DNA of 64,000 nucleotides from Caballeronia sp. NK8 (GTDB taxonomy: Bacteria; Pseudomonadota; Gammaproteobacteria; Burkholderiales; Burkholderiaceae), in NCBI RefSeq assembly GCF_018408855.1, contig NZ_AP024327.1, positions 124,001 to 188,000 of the forward strand, read 5' to 3'. Both the position numbers and the translations under genes were made by a program. The notes under the pieces were generated by a model. That model was not told the origin of the DNA. It ran no database searches and saw only the letters and a program-made list of their open reading frames with translations. Shown in pieces: positions 1 through 8,836 of this stretch (position 1 is the first letter of the stretch; each line of letters starts with the position of its first letter).

Positions 1-1
1 T

Positions 2-24
2 GATGTAACAAGATTAGTTACATC
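2..24. promoter_or_regulatory. Palindromic operator candidate, Rrf2-type
   Basis: A perfect inverted repeat, GATGTAAC-N7-GTTACATC, lies 153 bp before the Rrf2 start codon. A near-identical repeat occurs at 131-157 and a degraded one at 655-678. Shared arms and spacing around an Rrf2 gene suggest binding sites for that regulator. This is inference from symmetry; no binding data are visible. Confidence 0.55.
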
Positions 25-130
25 GTAGCCATCTCTCGGCTCACGAACAATGTCGAGGCTGGAATGCTCTATTGTCGAAAAGCATTGTGCAAACAGCCAG
101 CGTCACACCGATAAGCCCGTTTGACGCTTT

Positions 131-157
131 CAGATGTAACCAATATAGTTATATCTG
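131..157. promoter_or_regulatory. Second Rrf2-type operator candidate
   Basis: The arms CAGATGTAAC and GTTATATCTG are separated by 7 bp and differ from perfect symmetry at one base. The core matches the repeat at 2-24. It lies 20 bp before the chosen Rrf2 start codon, a position expected for autorepression. Confidence 0.55.
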
Positions 158-177
158 AAGACGAAGATCATGACGAT

Positions 178-612
178 ATGAGCGCAAATAGCCGCCTGAC
201 GATCGCAACACACATTCTCACCTGGATGGCGCTCGTCGCGCGCAGGGAAACCGATCCGGTCACGTCCGACCGCATCGCGGCGAGCGTGAACACCAATCCA
301 GTGGTGATTCGCCGCATGCTCGGTTATCTGGCGAGGGCGGGTCTGGTCGAGAGCTATCGAGGCGTGAACGCGGGGTGGCGCCTCGCCAGACGGGCCGACG
401 AGATTACCTTGCTCGATGTGTTCGATGCACTCGAAGAGGGCGCGCAGTTCGCGCTTCATGCTTCGAAACCCAGTCAACGATGTCCGGTGGGAAAGGGCAT
501 CGGTTCGCCGCTGAGCCGTGTGTATGACTCCATCGACCATGGCATGCGTACGACACTGGCCAGAAAAACAATCAAGGCGATTCTGACCGAGACGCTCGCA
601 TCCAAGCGATAA
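178..612 (+). CDS. Rrf2 family transcriptional regulator, YwnA-like
   Basis: A protein of 144 residues whose N-terminus (NSRLTIATHIL) and recognition region (SVNTNPVVIRRML) match the winged-helix domain of Rrf2 proteins of the YwnA group. Only one cysteine is present (in QRCPVG), so it lacks the three-Cys Fe-S cluster site of IscR and NsrR and probably senses something else. The ATG at 178 is preferred over an upstream TTG at 121 because the family starts just before NSRL and because the TTG start would place the palindrome at 131-157 inside the gene. It lies 122 bp before the Na/Pi transporter gene on the same strand. Family call firm, ligand unknown. Confidence 0.85.
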   Translation: MSANSRLTIATHILTWMALVARRETDPVTSDRIAASVNTNPVVIRRMLGYLARAGLVESYRGVNAGWRLARRADEITLLDVFDALEEGAQFALHASKPSQRCPVGKGIGSPLSRVYDSIDHGMRTTLARKTIKAILTETLASKR

Positions 613-654
613 CCCGCGCGGCCGGTAGATAACTTCACTCAAAAGCCGCTCAAC

Positions 655-678
655 TATGTAACACTACTGTCATACATC
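655..678. promoter_or_regulatory. Degenerate copy of the Rrf2-type box
   Basis: TATGTAAC, an 8-bp spacer, then CATACATC: the left arm matches the 2-24 box at 7 of 8 positions and the right arm at 6 of 8. It lies between the Rrf2 gene and the Na/Pi transporter gene, so the transporter may belong to the same regulon. Weak evidence. Confidence 0.3.
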
Positions 679-734
679 AGTTTTCAACCGCCTGACGTCA
701 GCGTCACGTCCTGTTGTGAGGAAATCGATCTGCC

Positions 735-2402
735 GTGCTGGTTCTTCTCAATCTGCTCTCCGGCGTCGCCCTTCTCGTGTGGGGCTCGCATATCGTCCGT
801 ACTGGCATTCTCCGGGTGCTCGGAGCCGATCTCCGCGCGATTCTCGGGCGTAGCACCCGAAGCAGAATGCGCGCGTTTCTCGCGGGCATCGGCGTAACCA
901 GCCTCGTACAGAGCAGCAATGCCACAGCCGTCATCATCACGTCGTTCGCCGCGCAAGGGCTCGTTCCGCTGACGGCCGGACTGACCGTCATGCTCGGCGC
1001 GGATGTCGGCACCGCGCTCATGGCGCGCGTGCTCACGCTCGATCTGTCGTGGCTTTCGCCGATTCTCATCCTCGTCGGCGTGCCCTTGTTCCTCACGCGC
1101 AAGCAGACCCGGGCCGGACAGATCGGGCGCACGATCATCGGGCTCGGACTGATTCTTCTCGCGCTTCATCTGATCGTCGAGGCAGCGCAGCCGATGACGC
1201 AGGGCGCCGGCGTGCGCGTGATGTTCGGCGCCCTCACCGGCGACACGATGCTCGATGCGCTCGTGGGCGCTGGTTTCGCGATGCTCTCGTACTCGAGTCT
1301 CGCCGCCGTCCTGCTGACGGCGACACTGGCCCAGTCAGGGGTGATCTCGCTTAAGGTCGCGCTGTGTCTGGTCGTCGGCGCGAATCTCGGCAGCGGACTG
1401 CTGGCCCTGCTCAACGCCTTGCCGCAGAACGCGGCGGCGCGGCGTCTTTCCGCAGGCAGCTTTGCGTTCAAACTGGCGGGCGCGATCCTCATCTTGCCGT
1501 TCGCATCGCTGCTCGCGCGCGGCCTTTCGGTCGTGATATCGAATCCGCGCGAAGCGGTGGTCGGATTTCACGTGATCTACAACGTCGTGCGCTGCTGCGC
1601 CTGCGTCACGCTGGTCGATCGCGTCGCCGCGATCAGCCGACGCCTGCTGCCCGATCGCGCAGTCGCGACAGGCGAGTTGCGTCCGCTTTACCTCGATCCT
1701 GCCGGGCTTGCGACGCCGAGCCTCGCGCTCGCGAACGCGTCGCGGGAAGTGCTGCGCATCGGCGACATCGTGCGCGTCATGCTCGACAACGTGTCGAATC
1801 TCTTCAGAAGCAATGATCTCGCCGTCGCGCGCGAAACGATGCGGATGGACGACGACGTCGACCAGCTCTATGCGGAAGTGAAAAGCTATCTGACACTGAT
1901 CTCTCGCGAGCAACTCGACCAGGCGGAAAGCCGCCGCTGGACCGACGTCATTTCGCTGACGATCAATCTCGAACACGCCGGAGACATCATCGAACGAATC
2001 GTGGGCGATATCGAAGAGAAGAAGATTTCCCAGCGTCTCGCCTTCTCGGAGCAGGGTCTCGGCGAACTCGACGATCTGCATGCGCGACTCGTGAGCAATC
2101 TGCGGCTCGGACTGTCGGTGTTCCTCAACAACGACCTGCGATGCGCCGAGCAATTGCTGGCGGAAAAGGAGCGCTTCCGCGATCTCGAACGGGCGTATTC
2201 GCACAAGCATCTGGACCGTCTCGCGGGGCAGACCTTGCGCAGCATCGAGACCAGCGCGCTGCACCTCGATCTCATCAGCAATATGAAGCGATTGAATTCG
2301 CTCTTCTGCTCGACGGCGTATCCGGTGCTCGAAGCGGCCGGCGCGCTGCACGATACCCGCCTGCGCAAGCGTTCTCTAGACACGCTGCACGTCAAGGAGT
2401 GA
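735..2402 (+). CDS. Na/Pi cotransporter family protein with C-terminal PhoU-like domain
   Basis: A 555-residue inner-membrane protein. The first half holds the two inverted Na/Pi-cotransporter repeats: SLVQSSNATAVIITS near residues 56-70 is the QSS signature, and a second repeat, with SYSSLAAVLLTATLAQSG and GANLGSG, follows near 180-225. From about residue 330 a helical PhoU-like domain replaces membrane segments. The family (NptA/YjbB) moves phosphate or other anions with sodium, and YjbB-type members can export phosphate. The start is GTG at 735, preceded by GAGGAAA. An Rrf2-type box upstream hints at control by the neighbouring regulator. Substrate not determined. Confidence 0.85.
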   Translation: MLVLLNLLSGVALLVWGSHIVRTGILRVLGADLRAILGRSTRSRMRAFLAGIGVTSLVQSSNATAVIITSFAAQGLVPLTAGLTVMLGADVGTALMARVLTLDLSWLSPILILVGVPLFLTRKQTRAGQIGRTIIGLGLILLALHLIVEAAQPMTQGAGVRVMFGALTGDTMLDALVGAGFAMLSYSSLAAVLLTATLAQSGVISLKVALCLVVGANLGSGLLALLNALPQNAAARRLSAGSFAFKLAGAILILPFASLLARGLSVVISNPREAVVGFHVIYNVVRCCACVTLVDRVAAISRRLLPDRAVATGELRPLYLDPAGLATPSLALANASREVLRIGDIVRVMLDNVSNLFRSNDLAVARETMRMDDDVDQLYAEVKSYLTLISREQLDQAESRRWTDVISLTINLEHAGDIIERIVGDIEEKKISQRLAFSEQGLGELDDLHARLVSNLRLGLSVFLNNDLRCAEQLLAEKERFRDLERAYSHKHLDRLAGQTLRSIETSALHLDLISNMKRLNSLFCSTAYPVLEAAGALHDTRLRKRSLDTLHVKE

Positions 2403-2536
2403 CCGCACCCAGCTTACATTCGCCAAAACGCGCGCTCGTACTTTTTTGGCAGCTTGCAAATCCGGGGAATTGAATTTAGCCTGCATCGGCAATCGGCGGA
2501 TCTCTTCAACGCACTATCTTCCTTTCGGGAACAGCG
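2403..2536. other. Intergenic region before the ABC importer operon
   Basis: It contains GCCAAAA at 2422-2428 pairing with TTTTGGC at 2444-2450 around a 15-nt loop, with a T-run inside the right arm. This is a weak terminator candidate for the Na/Pi gene. The rest presumably holds the importer promoter; no clear box is seen. Confidence 0.3.
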
Positions 2537-3655
2537 ATGACGATGAAGCGTATCTGGGCGTGCCGTGTCCTTTCGATCACCACAGCGGCGGGACTCACCG
2601 GGGGCGGCATCGACGCTGCATCGGCTGCCCCACCCGACGCGCTCGTCGCCGCCGCGAAGCAGGAAGGGCAGTTGACTACGATCGCATTGCCGCACGACTG
2701 GTGCGGCTACGGCGCGCTGATCGCCGCATTCGAGAAGAAGTACGGCATTCACGTCAACGAACTCAACCCGGACGCGGGCTCCGGCGACGAGATCGAAGCC
2801 ATCAAGGCGAACAAGGGCAACAAGGGTCCGCAGGCGCCGGATGTAATCGACGTGGGTCTGTCGTTCGGCCCGTCCGCCAAGAATGACGGCTTGTTGCAGC
2901 CCTACAAGGTCGCGACGTGGGATTCGATCCCGGCTGCGTCCAAGGATGCCGACGGCTATTGGTATGGCGACTACTACGGCGTGCTCGCCTTCGAAGTCAA
3001 CGCCGACATGATCGACAAGCCACCGGCCGATTGGGGCGATCTGCTCAAGCCGGAGTACAAGAATGCGGTCTCGCTCGCCGGCGATCCGCGCTCGGCCAAT
3101 CAGGCCATTCAGGCGGTCTACGCTGCAGGCCTGTCGCAAGGCAAGGGCGATGCGACCAAGGCCGACCAGGCGGGCCTGAAGTTCTTCGCCGATCTGAACA
3201 AGAGCGGCAACTTCGTGCCGGTGATCGGCAAGGCGGCGTCGCTCGCGCAAGGCACGACACCGGTCATCGTGCGCTGGGATTACAACGCGCTTGCGGATCG
3301 GGACACGCTCAAGGGCAATCCGAAAGTGCAGGTGATCGTGCCGAAGACAGGCGTCGTGGCCGGCGTCTATGTGCAGGCGATCAGCGCCTATGCGCCTCAT
3401 CCGAATGCTGCGAAACTGTGGATGGAATTCCTCTACTCCGATGAAGGGCAGCTCGGCTGGCTCGCCGGATATTGCCATCCGATGCGCTACAACGAACTCG
3501 TCGCGCAGAAGAAGGTGCCGCAGGCGCTGCTCGCGAAGCTGCCGCCCGCATCGGCCTATAGCAACGCCGTCTTTCCGACGCTCGAGCAGCAGAACGCCAC
3601 GAAAGACGCCGTGACCAAAGGCTGGGATCAGGTCGTAGGCGCGAATGTGAAGTAG
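2537..3655 (+). CDS. ABC transporter extracellular solute-binding protein
   Basis: A periplasmic binding protein of 372 residues. A signal peptide is visible (KR followed by a hydrophobic stretch ending in ASAA, cleavage near residue 31). The mature part has the family 1 extracellular solute-binding layout, with YWYGDYYGVLAFEVN and RWDYNAL regions typical of polyamine, iron or phosphonate binders. It is the first gene of an importer operon, followed by two permeases and an ATPase, the usual order of spermidine/putrescine- or Fe3+-type systems. The ligand cannot be read from sequence: the iron-binding tyrosine pair is not obvious, so an organic cation or small acid is as likely. Confidence 0.85.
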   Translation: MTMKRIWACRVLSITTAAGLTGGGIDAASAAPPDALVAAAKQEGQLTTIALPHDWCGYGALIAAFEKKYGIHVNELNPDAGSGDEIEAIKANKGNKGPQAPDVIDVGLSFGPSAKNDGLLQPYKVATWDSIPAASKDADGYWYGDYYGVLAFEVNADMIDKPPADWGDLLKPEYKNAVSLAGDPRSANQAIQAVYAAGLSQGKGDATKADQAGLKFFADLNKSGNFVPVIGKAASLAQGTTPVIVRWDYNALADRDTLKGNPKVQVIVPKTGVVAGVYVQAISAYAPHPNAAKLWMEFLYSDEGQLGWLAGYCHPMRYNELVAQKKVPQALLAKLPPASAYSNAVFPTLEQQNATKDAVTKGWDQVVGANVK

Positions 3656-3672
3656 CGCGCGAGACCGCCGAG

Positions 3673-4611
3673 ATGAGCGCATCGCCGCAACCGGGCGCGT
3701 CGGGCCCGGACTTGCTGACGCCGGCCGCGCCCGCGCCGAAGTCCGGACCCGCGCGCGCTGGCGCCGAAACGAGCTGGCTGACGTATGCGGGCGTCCTGCC
3801 GTTTTTCGCGTTCGCGCTGCTGTTTCTTTTGCTGCCCACCGCCTTTCTGATGATCGGCGCGTTTCAGGACGCGCAGGGCCACTTCACGCTGGCGAACCTG
3901 CGCGAACTGTTTCAGCCAGCCGTGCTGGATGCCTACTGGATCAGCGTGAAAGTAAGCGTTGCTTCTGCAGCGGGCGGCGCGCTCTTCGGGACATTGCTCG
4001 CGTGGGCCGCGGTGCAGGGCCGCTTGCCCGCGTGGATGCGCCCGACGCTCATGACCTTTTCAGGCGTCGCGTCCAACTTCGCGGGCGTGCCGCTCGCCTT
4101 CGCGTTCATCTGCACATTGGGGCGGGTGGGGCTTGTCACTGTGCTGGCGAGAAAATACCTCGGCTTCAACCTCTATTCCACCGGCTTCAGCATTCTCAGT
4201 TTCCTCGGGCTGACCATCACATACCTGTATTTCCAGATTCCGTTGATGGTGCTCATTCTCACGCCAGCGCTCGATGGTCTGAAACGCGAGTGGCGCGAAG
4301 CGTGCGACTGCCTGGGCGGCACGGCGGCGCAGTACTGGCGCCATATCGGCTTGCCGGTGTTGTGGCCGAGCCTCCTCGGGGCGACGCTGCTTCTGTTCGC
4401 CAACGCATTCGGCGCGGTGGCCACGGCGTATGCATTGACCGGCAGCTCGCTCAACATCGTGCCGATTCTGCTGTACGCGCAGATTCGCGGCGACGTTCTG
4501 CACAACCAGAATCTCGGTTACGCGCTCGCGCTCGGCATGATCGTGGTCACGGGACTGTCGAACGGCGGCTACATCTGGCTGCGCGCGAGAGCCGAAAGGG
4601 GACGCCGATGA
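3673..4611 (+). CDS. ABC transporter permease, first subunit
   Basis: A 312-residue inner-membrane subunit with a proline/alanine-rich cytoplasmic N-terminus of about 35 residues, then around six membrane helices. The segment LKREWREACDCLGGTAAQYWRHIGLPVL is the EAA loop that docks on the ATPase. It starts 17 bp after the binding-protein gene and its stop overlaps the next permease start (ATGA), implying translational coupling. It pairs with the 263-residue permease to form the channel of a PotB/PotC-like importer. Confidence 0.88.
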   Translation: MSASPQPGASGPDLLTPAAPAPKSGPARAGAETSWLTYAGVLPFFAFALLFLLLPTAFLMIGAFQDAQGHFTLANLRELFQPAVLDAYWISVKVSVASAAGGALFGTLLAWAAVQGRLPAWMRPTLMTFSGVASNFAGVPLAFAFICTLGRVGLVTVLARKYLGFNLYSTGFSILSFLGLTITYLYFQIPLMVLILTPALDGLKREWREACDCLGGTAAQYWRHIGLPVLWPSLLGATLLLFANAFGAVATAYALTGSSLNIVPILLYAQIRGDVLHNQNLGYALALGMIVVTGLSNGGYIWLRARAERGRR

Positions 4612-5399
4612 AAACGCAGTCGCGCGCGGGCGCCTGGATCGCGATGATCGTCGGCGCACTGTATTTCCTCATACCACTCGCGGCGACCTTCGAGTTCAGT
4701 CTGCGCATGCGCCGCGACGCATACAGTTTCGATGCCTACCGTGTCGTCCTCGGCGACCCGCATTTTCAGGCTTCGTTCGGCTATTCCGTGCTGATGGGCT
4801 TGCTCACCATCGTGATCGGCGCGCTGCTCGTCGTGCCGACTGCGTACTGGGTGCAATTGCGTCTTCCGAGGCTGCGGCCTGTCGTCGAGTTCATCACCTT
4901 GCTGCCGCTCGTGATACCGGCGATCGTGATCGTCTTCGGCTATCTGCGCATCTACAACAGCAGTTCGATTCTGCCGCTCACCGGCAACGAGCGCGCGACC
5001 GATCTGCTGCTCGTGTTCGGCTACGTCACGCTCTCGCTGCCCTACATGTATCGCGCCGTTGATGCAGGCATGCGCGCCGTCGATGTCCGCACGCTGACAG
5101 AGGCCGCCGAATGCCTCGGCGCGGGCTGGACGACGATCCTCGTACGCGTGATCTTCCCGAACGTGCGCTCGGGGATTCTGTCCGGCGCGTTTCTGACGTT
5201 CGCAGTCGTCATCGGTGAATTCACGCTGGCGAGCCTGCTCGACCGGCCCGCGTTCGGACCGTACCTGCAACTGATCGGCGCGAACCGCGCCTACGAGCCT
5301 TCGGCGCTGGCGATCATCGCGTTCGTCGTGACGTGGGCGTCGATGGGTTTGATCCAGGTGTTCGGTTCGGCGCGCGCGCTGGCCGGCCATAAAACCTGA
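4608..5399 (+). CDS. ABC transporter permease, second subunit
   Basis: A 263-residue inner-membrane subunit beginning MKTQSRAGAW at an ATG that overlaps the stop codon of the preceding permease by 4 nt. Longer readings upstream in this frame lie inside the preceding gene and are not credible. Several hydrophobic helices surround an EAA-type loop (LTEAAECLGAGWTTILVRVIFP). It is PotC-like and completes the heterodimeric channel. Confidence 0.88.
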   Translation: MKTQSRAGAWIAMIVGALYFLIPLAATFEFSLRMRRDAYSFDAYRVVLGDPHFQASFGYSVLMGLLTIVIGALLVVPTAYWVQLRLPRLRPVVEFITLLPLVIPAIVIVFGYLRIYNSSSILPLTGNERATDLLLVFGYVTLSLPYMYRAVDAGMRAVDVRTLTEAAECLGAGWTTILVRVIFPNVRSGILSGAFLTFAVVIGEFTLASLLDRPAFGPYLQLIGANRAYEPSALAIIAFVVTWASMGLIQVFGSARALAGHKT

Positions 5400-5415
5400 G
5401 CCGAGGCCGCAACCG

Positions 5416-6504
5416 ATGGCATTTCTCGAGATCGACAATCTCCACAAGGCGTTCGGGCCGAACATCGCGCTGCACCGGTTCGACATGCAGATCGAGCAAG
5501 GCGAGTTCATCACGTTCCTCGGGCCTTCGGGCTGCGGAAAGACCACCGTGCTGCGCATGATTGCCGGATTCGAAACGCCCACGCACGGCACGATCCGCCT
5601 CGGCGGACGTGACGTCACACACATGCGTACGCGTGATCGCGCGGTGGGCATGGTGTTTCAATCGTATGCGCTGTTTCCGAACATGACGGTGGCGCAAAAC
5701 ATCGGCTTCGCGTTGAAGGTCGCAAAGCGCTCGCAGAAGGAAATGGACGCGCGCGTCGCCGAGATGCTCGAACTCATCAAGCTGCCGCATCTCGCCGGAC
5801 GTTATCCGTGGCAATTGTCGGGCGGACAGCAACAGCGCGTGGCACTGGCGCGCGCGCTCGCGAGCAAGCCCCACGTGCTGTTGCTCGACGAACCGCTTTC
5901 CGCGCTCGATGCGAAGATCCGCGTGTCGCTGCGCGAGGACATCCGCGCGTTGCAACGCGAACTCGGCATCACGTCGATTTTCGTCACGCACGATCAGGAA
6001 GAGGCGCTGTCGATCTCGGACCGTGTCGTCGTGATGAACGACGGGCGCGTCGAGCAAATCGGCTCGCCGCTCGATATCTACAACGTGCCGCGCACACGCT
6101 TCGTCGCGTCGTTCGTGGGGACGCTCAATATCCTCGCCGGGCGTGTGATCGATCCGGCGACAGGGCGCATCGCGGTGGACGGACAGGAACTCGTGACGTC
6201 CAGGCCGCTCGCGCCCGGCGACGCCGGCAAGGATCGCGTGCTGGCGCTGCGGCCCGAGGCGATCCTGCTGGAAGCGCCGTCGAATGGCCGGAATTCGCTC
6301 GCGGCGACGGTGGAGGAGATCAGCTTTCTCGGCGCCGTGGTACGCATACGCGCGCGCGTGAATCAGGCGATCGTTTCGCTCGATGTCTTCAACGATCCCA
6401 GCCGCGTCTTGCCGGAACGCGGCCAGCCGGTCGCGCTCGGCTTTTCGCACGACAATCTGCTCGTGCTGGATGAGAGCCCCCACGAGCAGATTCGGAAGAA
6501 CTAG
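5416..6504 (+). CDS. ABC transporter ATP-binding protein, PotA-like
   Basis: A 362-residue ATPase. Walker A GPSGCGKT is at residues 36-43, followed by the Q-loop FQSYALFPNMTV, the signature LSGGQQQR, Walker B LLLDEP and the H-loop THDQEEA. The last 120 residues form a TOBE domain, typical of the CUT1/polyamine/iron/sulfate ATPases, where it can sense substrate or regulators. It is the last gene of the four-gene importer operon, 16 bp after the second permease, and meets the convergent SDR gene 6 bp later. Confidence 0.9.
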   Translation: MAFLEIDNLHKAFGPNIALHRFDMQIEQGEFITFLGPSGCGKTTVLRMIAGFETPTHGTIRLGGRDVTHMRTRDRAVGMVFQSYALFPNMTVAQNIGFALKVAKRSQKEMDARVAEMLELIKLPHLAGRYPWQLSGGQQQRVALARALASKPHVLLLDEPLSALDAKIRVSLREDIRALQRELGITSIFVTHDQEEALSISDRVVVMNDGRVEQIGSPLDIYNVPRTRFVASFVGTLNILAGRVIDPATGRIAVDGQELVTSRPLAPGDAGKDRVLALRPEAILLEAPSNGRNSLAATVEEISFLGAVVRIRARVNQAIVSLDVFNDPSRVLPERGQPVALGFSHDNLLVLDESPHEQIRKN

Positions 6505-6510
6505 GGGCGG

Positions 6511-7260
6511 TCAGACCTGGGCCATGCCACCATCGACGAACAGCTCGATGCCGTTGATGAAACTGGCCGACCCGGACGCGAGGAACGCTACCGCCTTGCC
6601 GATTTCCTCGGGTTCGCCGAGGCGACCGAGCGGCACCTGCGACGCCAGCGCGTCGTACAGCCCTTGACGGGCTTCATCGGGCACGAGACCGCCGAGGCCT
6701 GGCGTACGGATCGGCCCCGGGCTGACGACATTGACGCGAATGCCACGGTCTTTCAGATCAAGCGACCACGAACGCGCGAAATTGCGCACCGCCGCCTTGC
6801 TCGCGCTGTAGACGCTGAAATTGGCCGTTCCCGTCACGGACGTGATGGACGAAGTCAGGATGACCGACGCGCCATCGACCAGCAGCGGCAGCGCCTTCTG
6901 CACGGTGAACAACACGCCGCGCACGTTGGTGCCGAAGATGCGATCGAAGTGCTCTTCCGTGATCGCGCCGAGCGGCATCATGTCTCCGCCGCCGGCATTG
7001 GCGAACAGAATATCCAGCTTGCCTGCCGTCGCGGCTATCTGCGCGTAGACGGCATCGAGATCCGACAACACTGACGCGTCCGCGCGAATCGCCGTGGCGG
7101 CCGGGCCGATGGCGGTCGCGGCCGCGTCCAGCTCAGCCTGACGCCGGCCCGTGATGAATACGCGCGCGCCTTGCTCGGCGAGTTCCTTTGCCGCGGCCAG
7201 GCCGATGCCCGTGCTGCCGCCCGTGACGAGTGCGATCTTTCCGTTCAGTGGCTTGTTCAT
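6511..7260 (-). CDS. SDR family oxidoreductase
   Basis: A classical short-chain dehydrogenase of 249 residues. It shows TGGSTGIG for the nucleotide, NAGG, a catalytic Ser in TSSITS, and YSASK with the active Tyr and Lys. The C-terminal [13 protein letters not shown] is the usual family ending. The ATG at 7260 is chosen over one 12 nt upstream because GGAG lies 6 nt before it. It diverges from a LysR regulator, which probably controls it; such pairs often handle small electrophiles or ketones, but the substrate is unknown. Confidence 0.88.
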   Translation of the reverse strand: MNKPLNGKIALVTGGSTGIGLAAAKELAEQGARVFITGRRQAELDAAATAIGPAATAIRADASVLSDLDAVYAQIAATAGKLDILFANAGGGDMMPLGAITEEHFDRIFGTNVRGVLFTVQKALPLLVDGASVILTSSITSVTGTANFSVYSASKAAVRNFARSWSLDLKDRGIRVNVVSPGPIRTPGLGGLVPDEARQGLYDALASQVPLGRLGEPEEIGKAVAFLASGSASFINGIELFVDGGMAQV

Positions 7261-7331
7261 GACTTGCTCCATTTCGTTTGTGATCGATGGGTGATGGAAT
7301 CTGCCCGCTGGAACTGCGTGTTGCGTTGGGC

Positions 7332-7394
7332 ATGACTGAACTGTAGCGGCCAGTCATTTGTAGATAAATGGTGTGCAATGAAATGACTATTCAT
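7332..7394. promoter_or_regulatory. Inverted repeats in the SDR/LysR divergent promoter
   Basis: The 175-bp gap between the divergent genes has ATGACTG-N12-CAGTCAT at 7332-7357 and ATGAA-N7-TTCAT at 7378-7394. Dyads of this sort between a LysR gene and its target are typical LysR binding sites. Inference from symmetry and location. Confidence 0.45.
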
Positions 7395-7435
7395 CTCTGT
7401 GTATAATCGTCCGGTTAATCTCGGGGGCGGACGCA

Positions 7436-8353
7436 ATGGATCAGTTGCTGGCAATGCGTGCCTTTGCGCGCGTGGTGGAAGCGGGCAGCTTTACGCGCGC
7501 AGCGGACTCGCTCGACCTGCCCAACGCCACGATGAGCAAGCTGGTTCAGGAACTCGAAGCGCACCTGGGCGCAAGGCTTCTGCAACGCACGACACGACGC
7601 GTCACCGTGACGCCGGAGGGTCAGGATTACTATGCAAAGGCGACGCGCATTCTCAGAGACCTAGAAGACATCGACTCGTCGTTCAACGTCGCGCGAGGCA
7701 ATCCGCGCGGCCATCTTCGAATCGATGTAGGTGGATCGCCCGCAAGGGATGTGCTGATCCCGCTGCTCCCGGACTTCATGGCGCGTTACCCGGAAGTGAG
7801 GATCGACCTGGGCGTAGCCGATCGCCCGGTCGACCTGATCAGCGACAACGTCGACTGCGTGATTCGCGGCGGTCCATTGGATAACTCGTCGCTGATCGCG
7901 CGGCATATCGGCGATGCCGTGATGGTCACGTGCGCCACGCCGCAATATCTGAAACAGTTCGGCGTTCCCGCCTACCCCGAGGAACTCAGGAACGGGCATA
8001 GGTTGATCAGCTACATGTCGCCGCAAAACGGCCGGGCGATGCCGTTTCGTTTCGGGCACGACGGCGACAGAATCGAAATAAAGGCCGAACATCGCATCGG
8101 TATCAACGAAAGCAACGCGCATCTGGCGGCGGCCATTGCAGGACTCGGCATCGTACAAACATTTGCTTACGCGGCCAATTCCGCCCTTCGCGATGGTTCG
8201 CTCGTCGAGATATTGAAGAAATGGCGACCGCCGCCGTATCCGTTCCATGTCGTATATCCGCAAAACCGTCATGTGACACATCGGCTTCGCGTGTTTATCG
8301 ACTGGTTGTTGGAGCGTTTTCCCGCCAGAGTCCGCGGGGCCGGGGAGCGATAG
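7436..8353 (+). CDS. LysR family transcriptional regulator
   Basis: A 305-residue regulator. The N-terminal winged helix (residues 1-60; FARVVEAGSFTRAADSLDLPNATMSKLVQELEAHLGARLLQRTTR, split here only by family convention) is the canonical LysR HTH. The rest is a periplasmic-binding-like effector domain of the CrgA/DsdC-like subgroup common in Burkholderia. It is divergent from the SDR gene and probably regulates it together with itself. Effector unknown. Confidence 0.9.
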   Translation: MDQLLAMRAFARVVEAGSFTRAADSLDLPNATMSKLVQELEAHLGARLLQRTTRRVTVTPEGQDYYAKATRILRDLEDIDSSFNVARGNPRGHLRIDVGGSPARDVLIPLLPDFMARYPEVRIDLGVADRPVDLISDNVDCVIRGGPLDNSSLIARHIGDAVMVTCATPQYLKQFGVPAYPEELRNGHRLISYMSPQNGRAMPFRFGHDGDRIEIKAEHRIGINESNAHLAAAIAGLGIVQTFAYAANSALRDGSLVEILKKWRPPPYPFHVVYPQNRHVTHRLRVFIDWLLERFPARVRGAGER

Positions 8354-8469
8354 CGGAGATCACTCGTTTATGTAGATGAAAGGACGCGGCACGGTGTTTG
8401 CGCTTCTCGTGATTGGGCAGGCGGCGTCCGTCTGCGTCCATTTCAGTCCGAAACAAGGAGGGACGTATC

Positions 8470-8787
8470 ATGAGCAAATTGATCACCACACTCGTTGCGG
8501 CAGTCGCGGCTCTCACACTGTCGGGCGGCGCTTTTGCACAGACGGCTGGCGGCGCGAACGGTGGCGGTACTTCAGGAAGCACGGCCAGTCCGTCCAATCA
8601 AATGCAGGCCCCGACGGGCGGCTACGGCACACCTGGCACCACCAATTCGCAAAGCGGAATGGGAATGAAGGCGCCCAATTCGGGTCTGCCGAGTAACAAC
8701 AACGGCAGTGTGACAGGCACCACCGCTCCACCTTCGAGCAATAACACGCTGGCGACGCCGAGCGTGAAGTCGCCGGCCGCGCAATAA
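8470..8787 (+). CDS. Small secreted Gly/Ser/Asn/Thr-rich protein
   Basis: A protein of 105 residues with an excellent signal peptide (MSKLITTLVAAVAALTLSGG, cleavage after AFA) and a mature part composed almost only of Gly, Ser, Asn, Thr, Ala, Pro and Gln with no cysteine. It is probably disordered in the periplasm or outside the cell. AAGGAGGG ends 8 nt before the ATG, a very strong ribosome-binding site that fixes the start. Similar short low-complexity exported proteins are frequent in Burkholderia genomes, without assigned function. It is flanked by a LysR gene upstream and a hairpin downstream and is probably monocistronic. Confidence 0.7.
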   Translation: MSKLITTLVAAVAALTLSGGAFAQTAGGANGGGTSGSTASPSNQMQAPTGGYGTPGTTNSQSGMGMKAPNSGLPSNNNGSVTGTTAPPSSNNTLATPSVKSPAAQ

Positions 8788-8802
8788 CGGCCTGCAGGAC
8801 GA

Positions 8803-8824
8803 GGAACGCAAAGCTATTGCGTCC
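8803..8824. terminator. Hairpin between convergent genes
   Basis: ACGCAA-AGCTA-TTGCGT (8806-8822) plus a GG/CC extension across a one-base bulge lies 16 bp after the small secreted protein stop and before the acyltransferase stop on the other strand. It has no long T-run, so it may be a bidirectional or Rho-assisted terminator. Confidence 0.4.
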
Positions 8825-8836
8825 CAGTCGTACCGA

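Noticed and set aside
2537..3655. Iron-specific assignment of the ABC binding protein
   Set aside because: The usual paired tyrosines and Fe-type context are not clear; polyamine or other ligands fit equally well.
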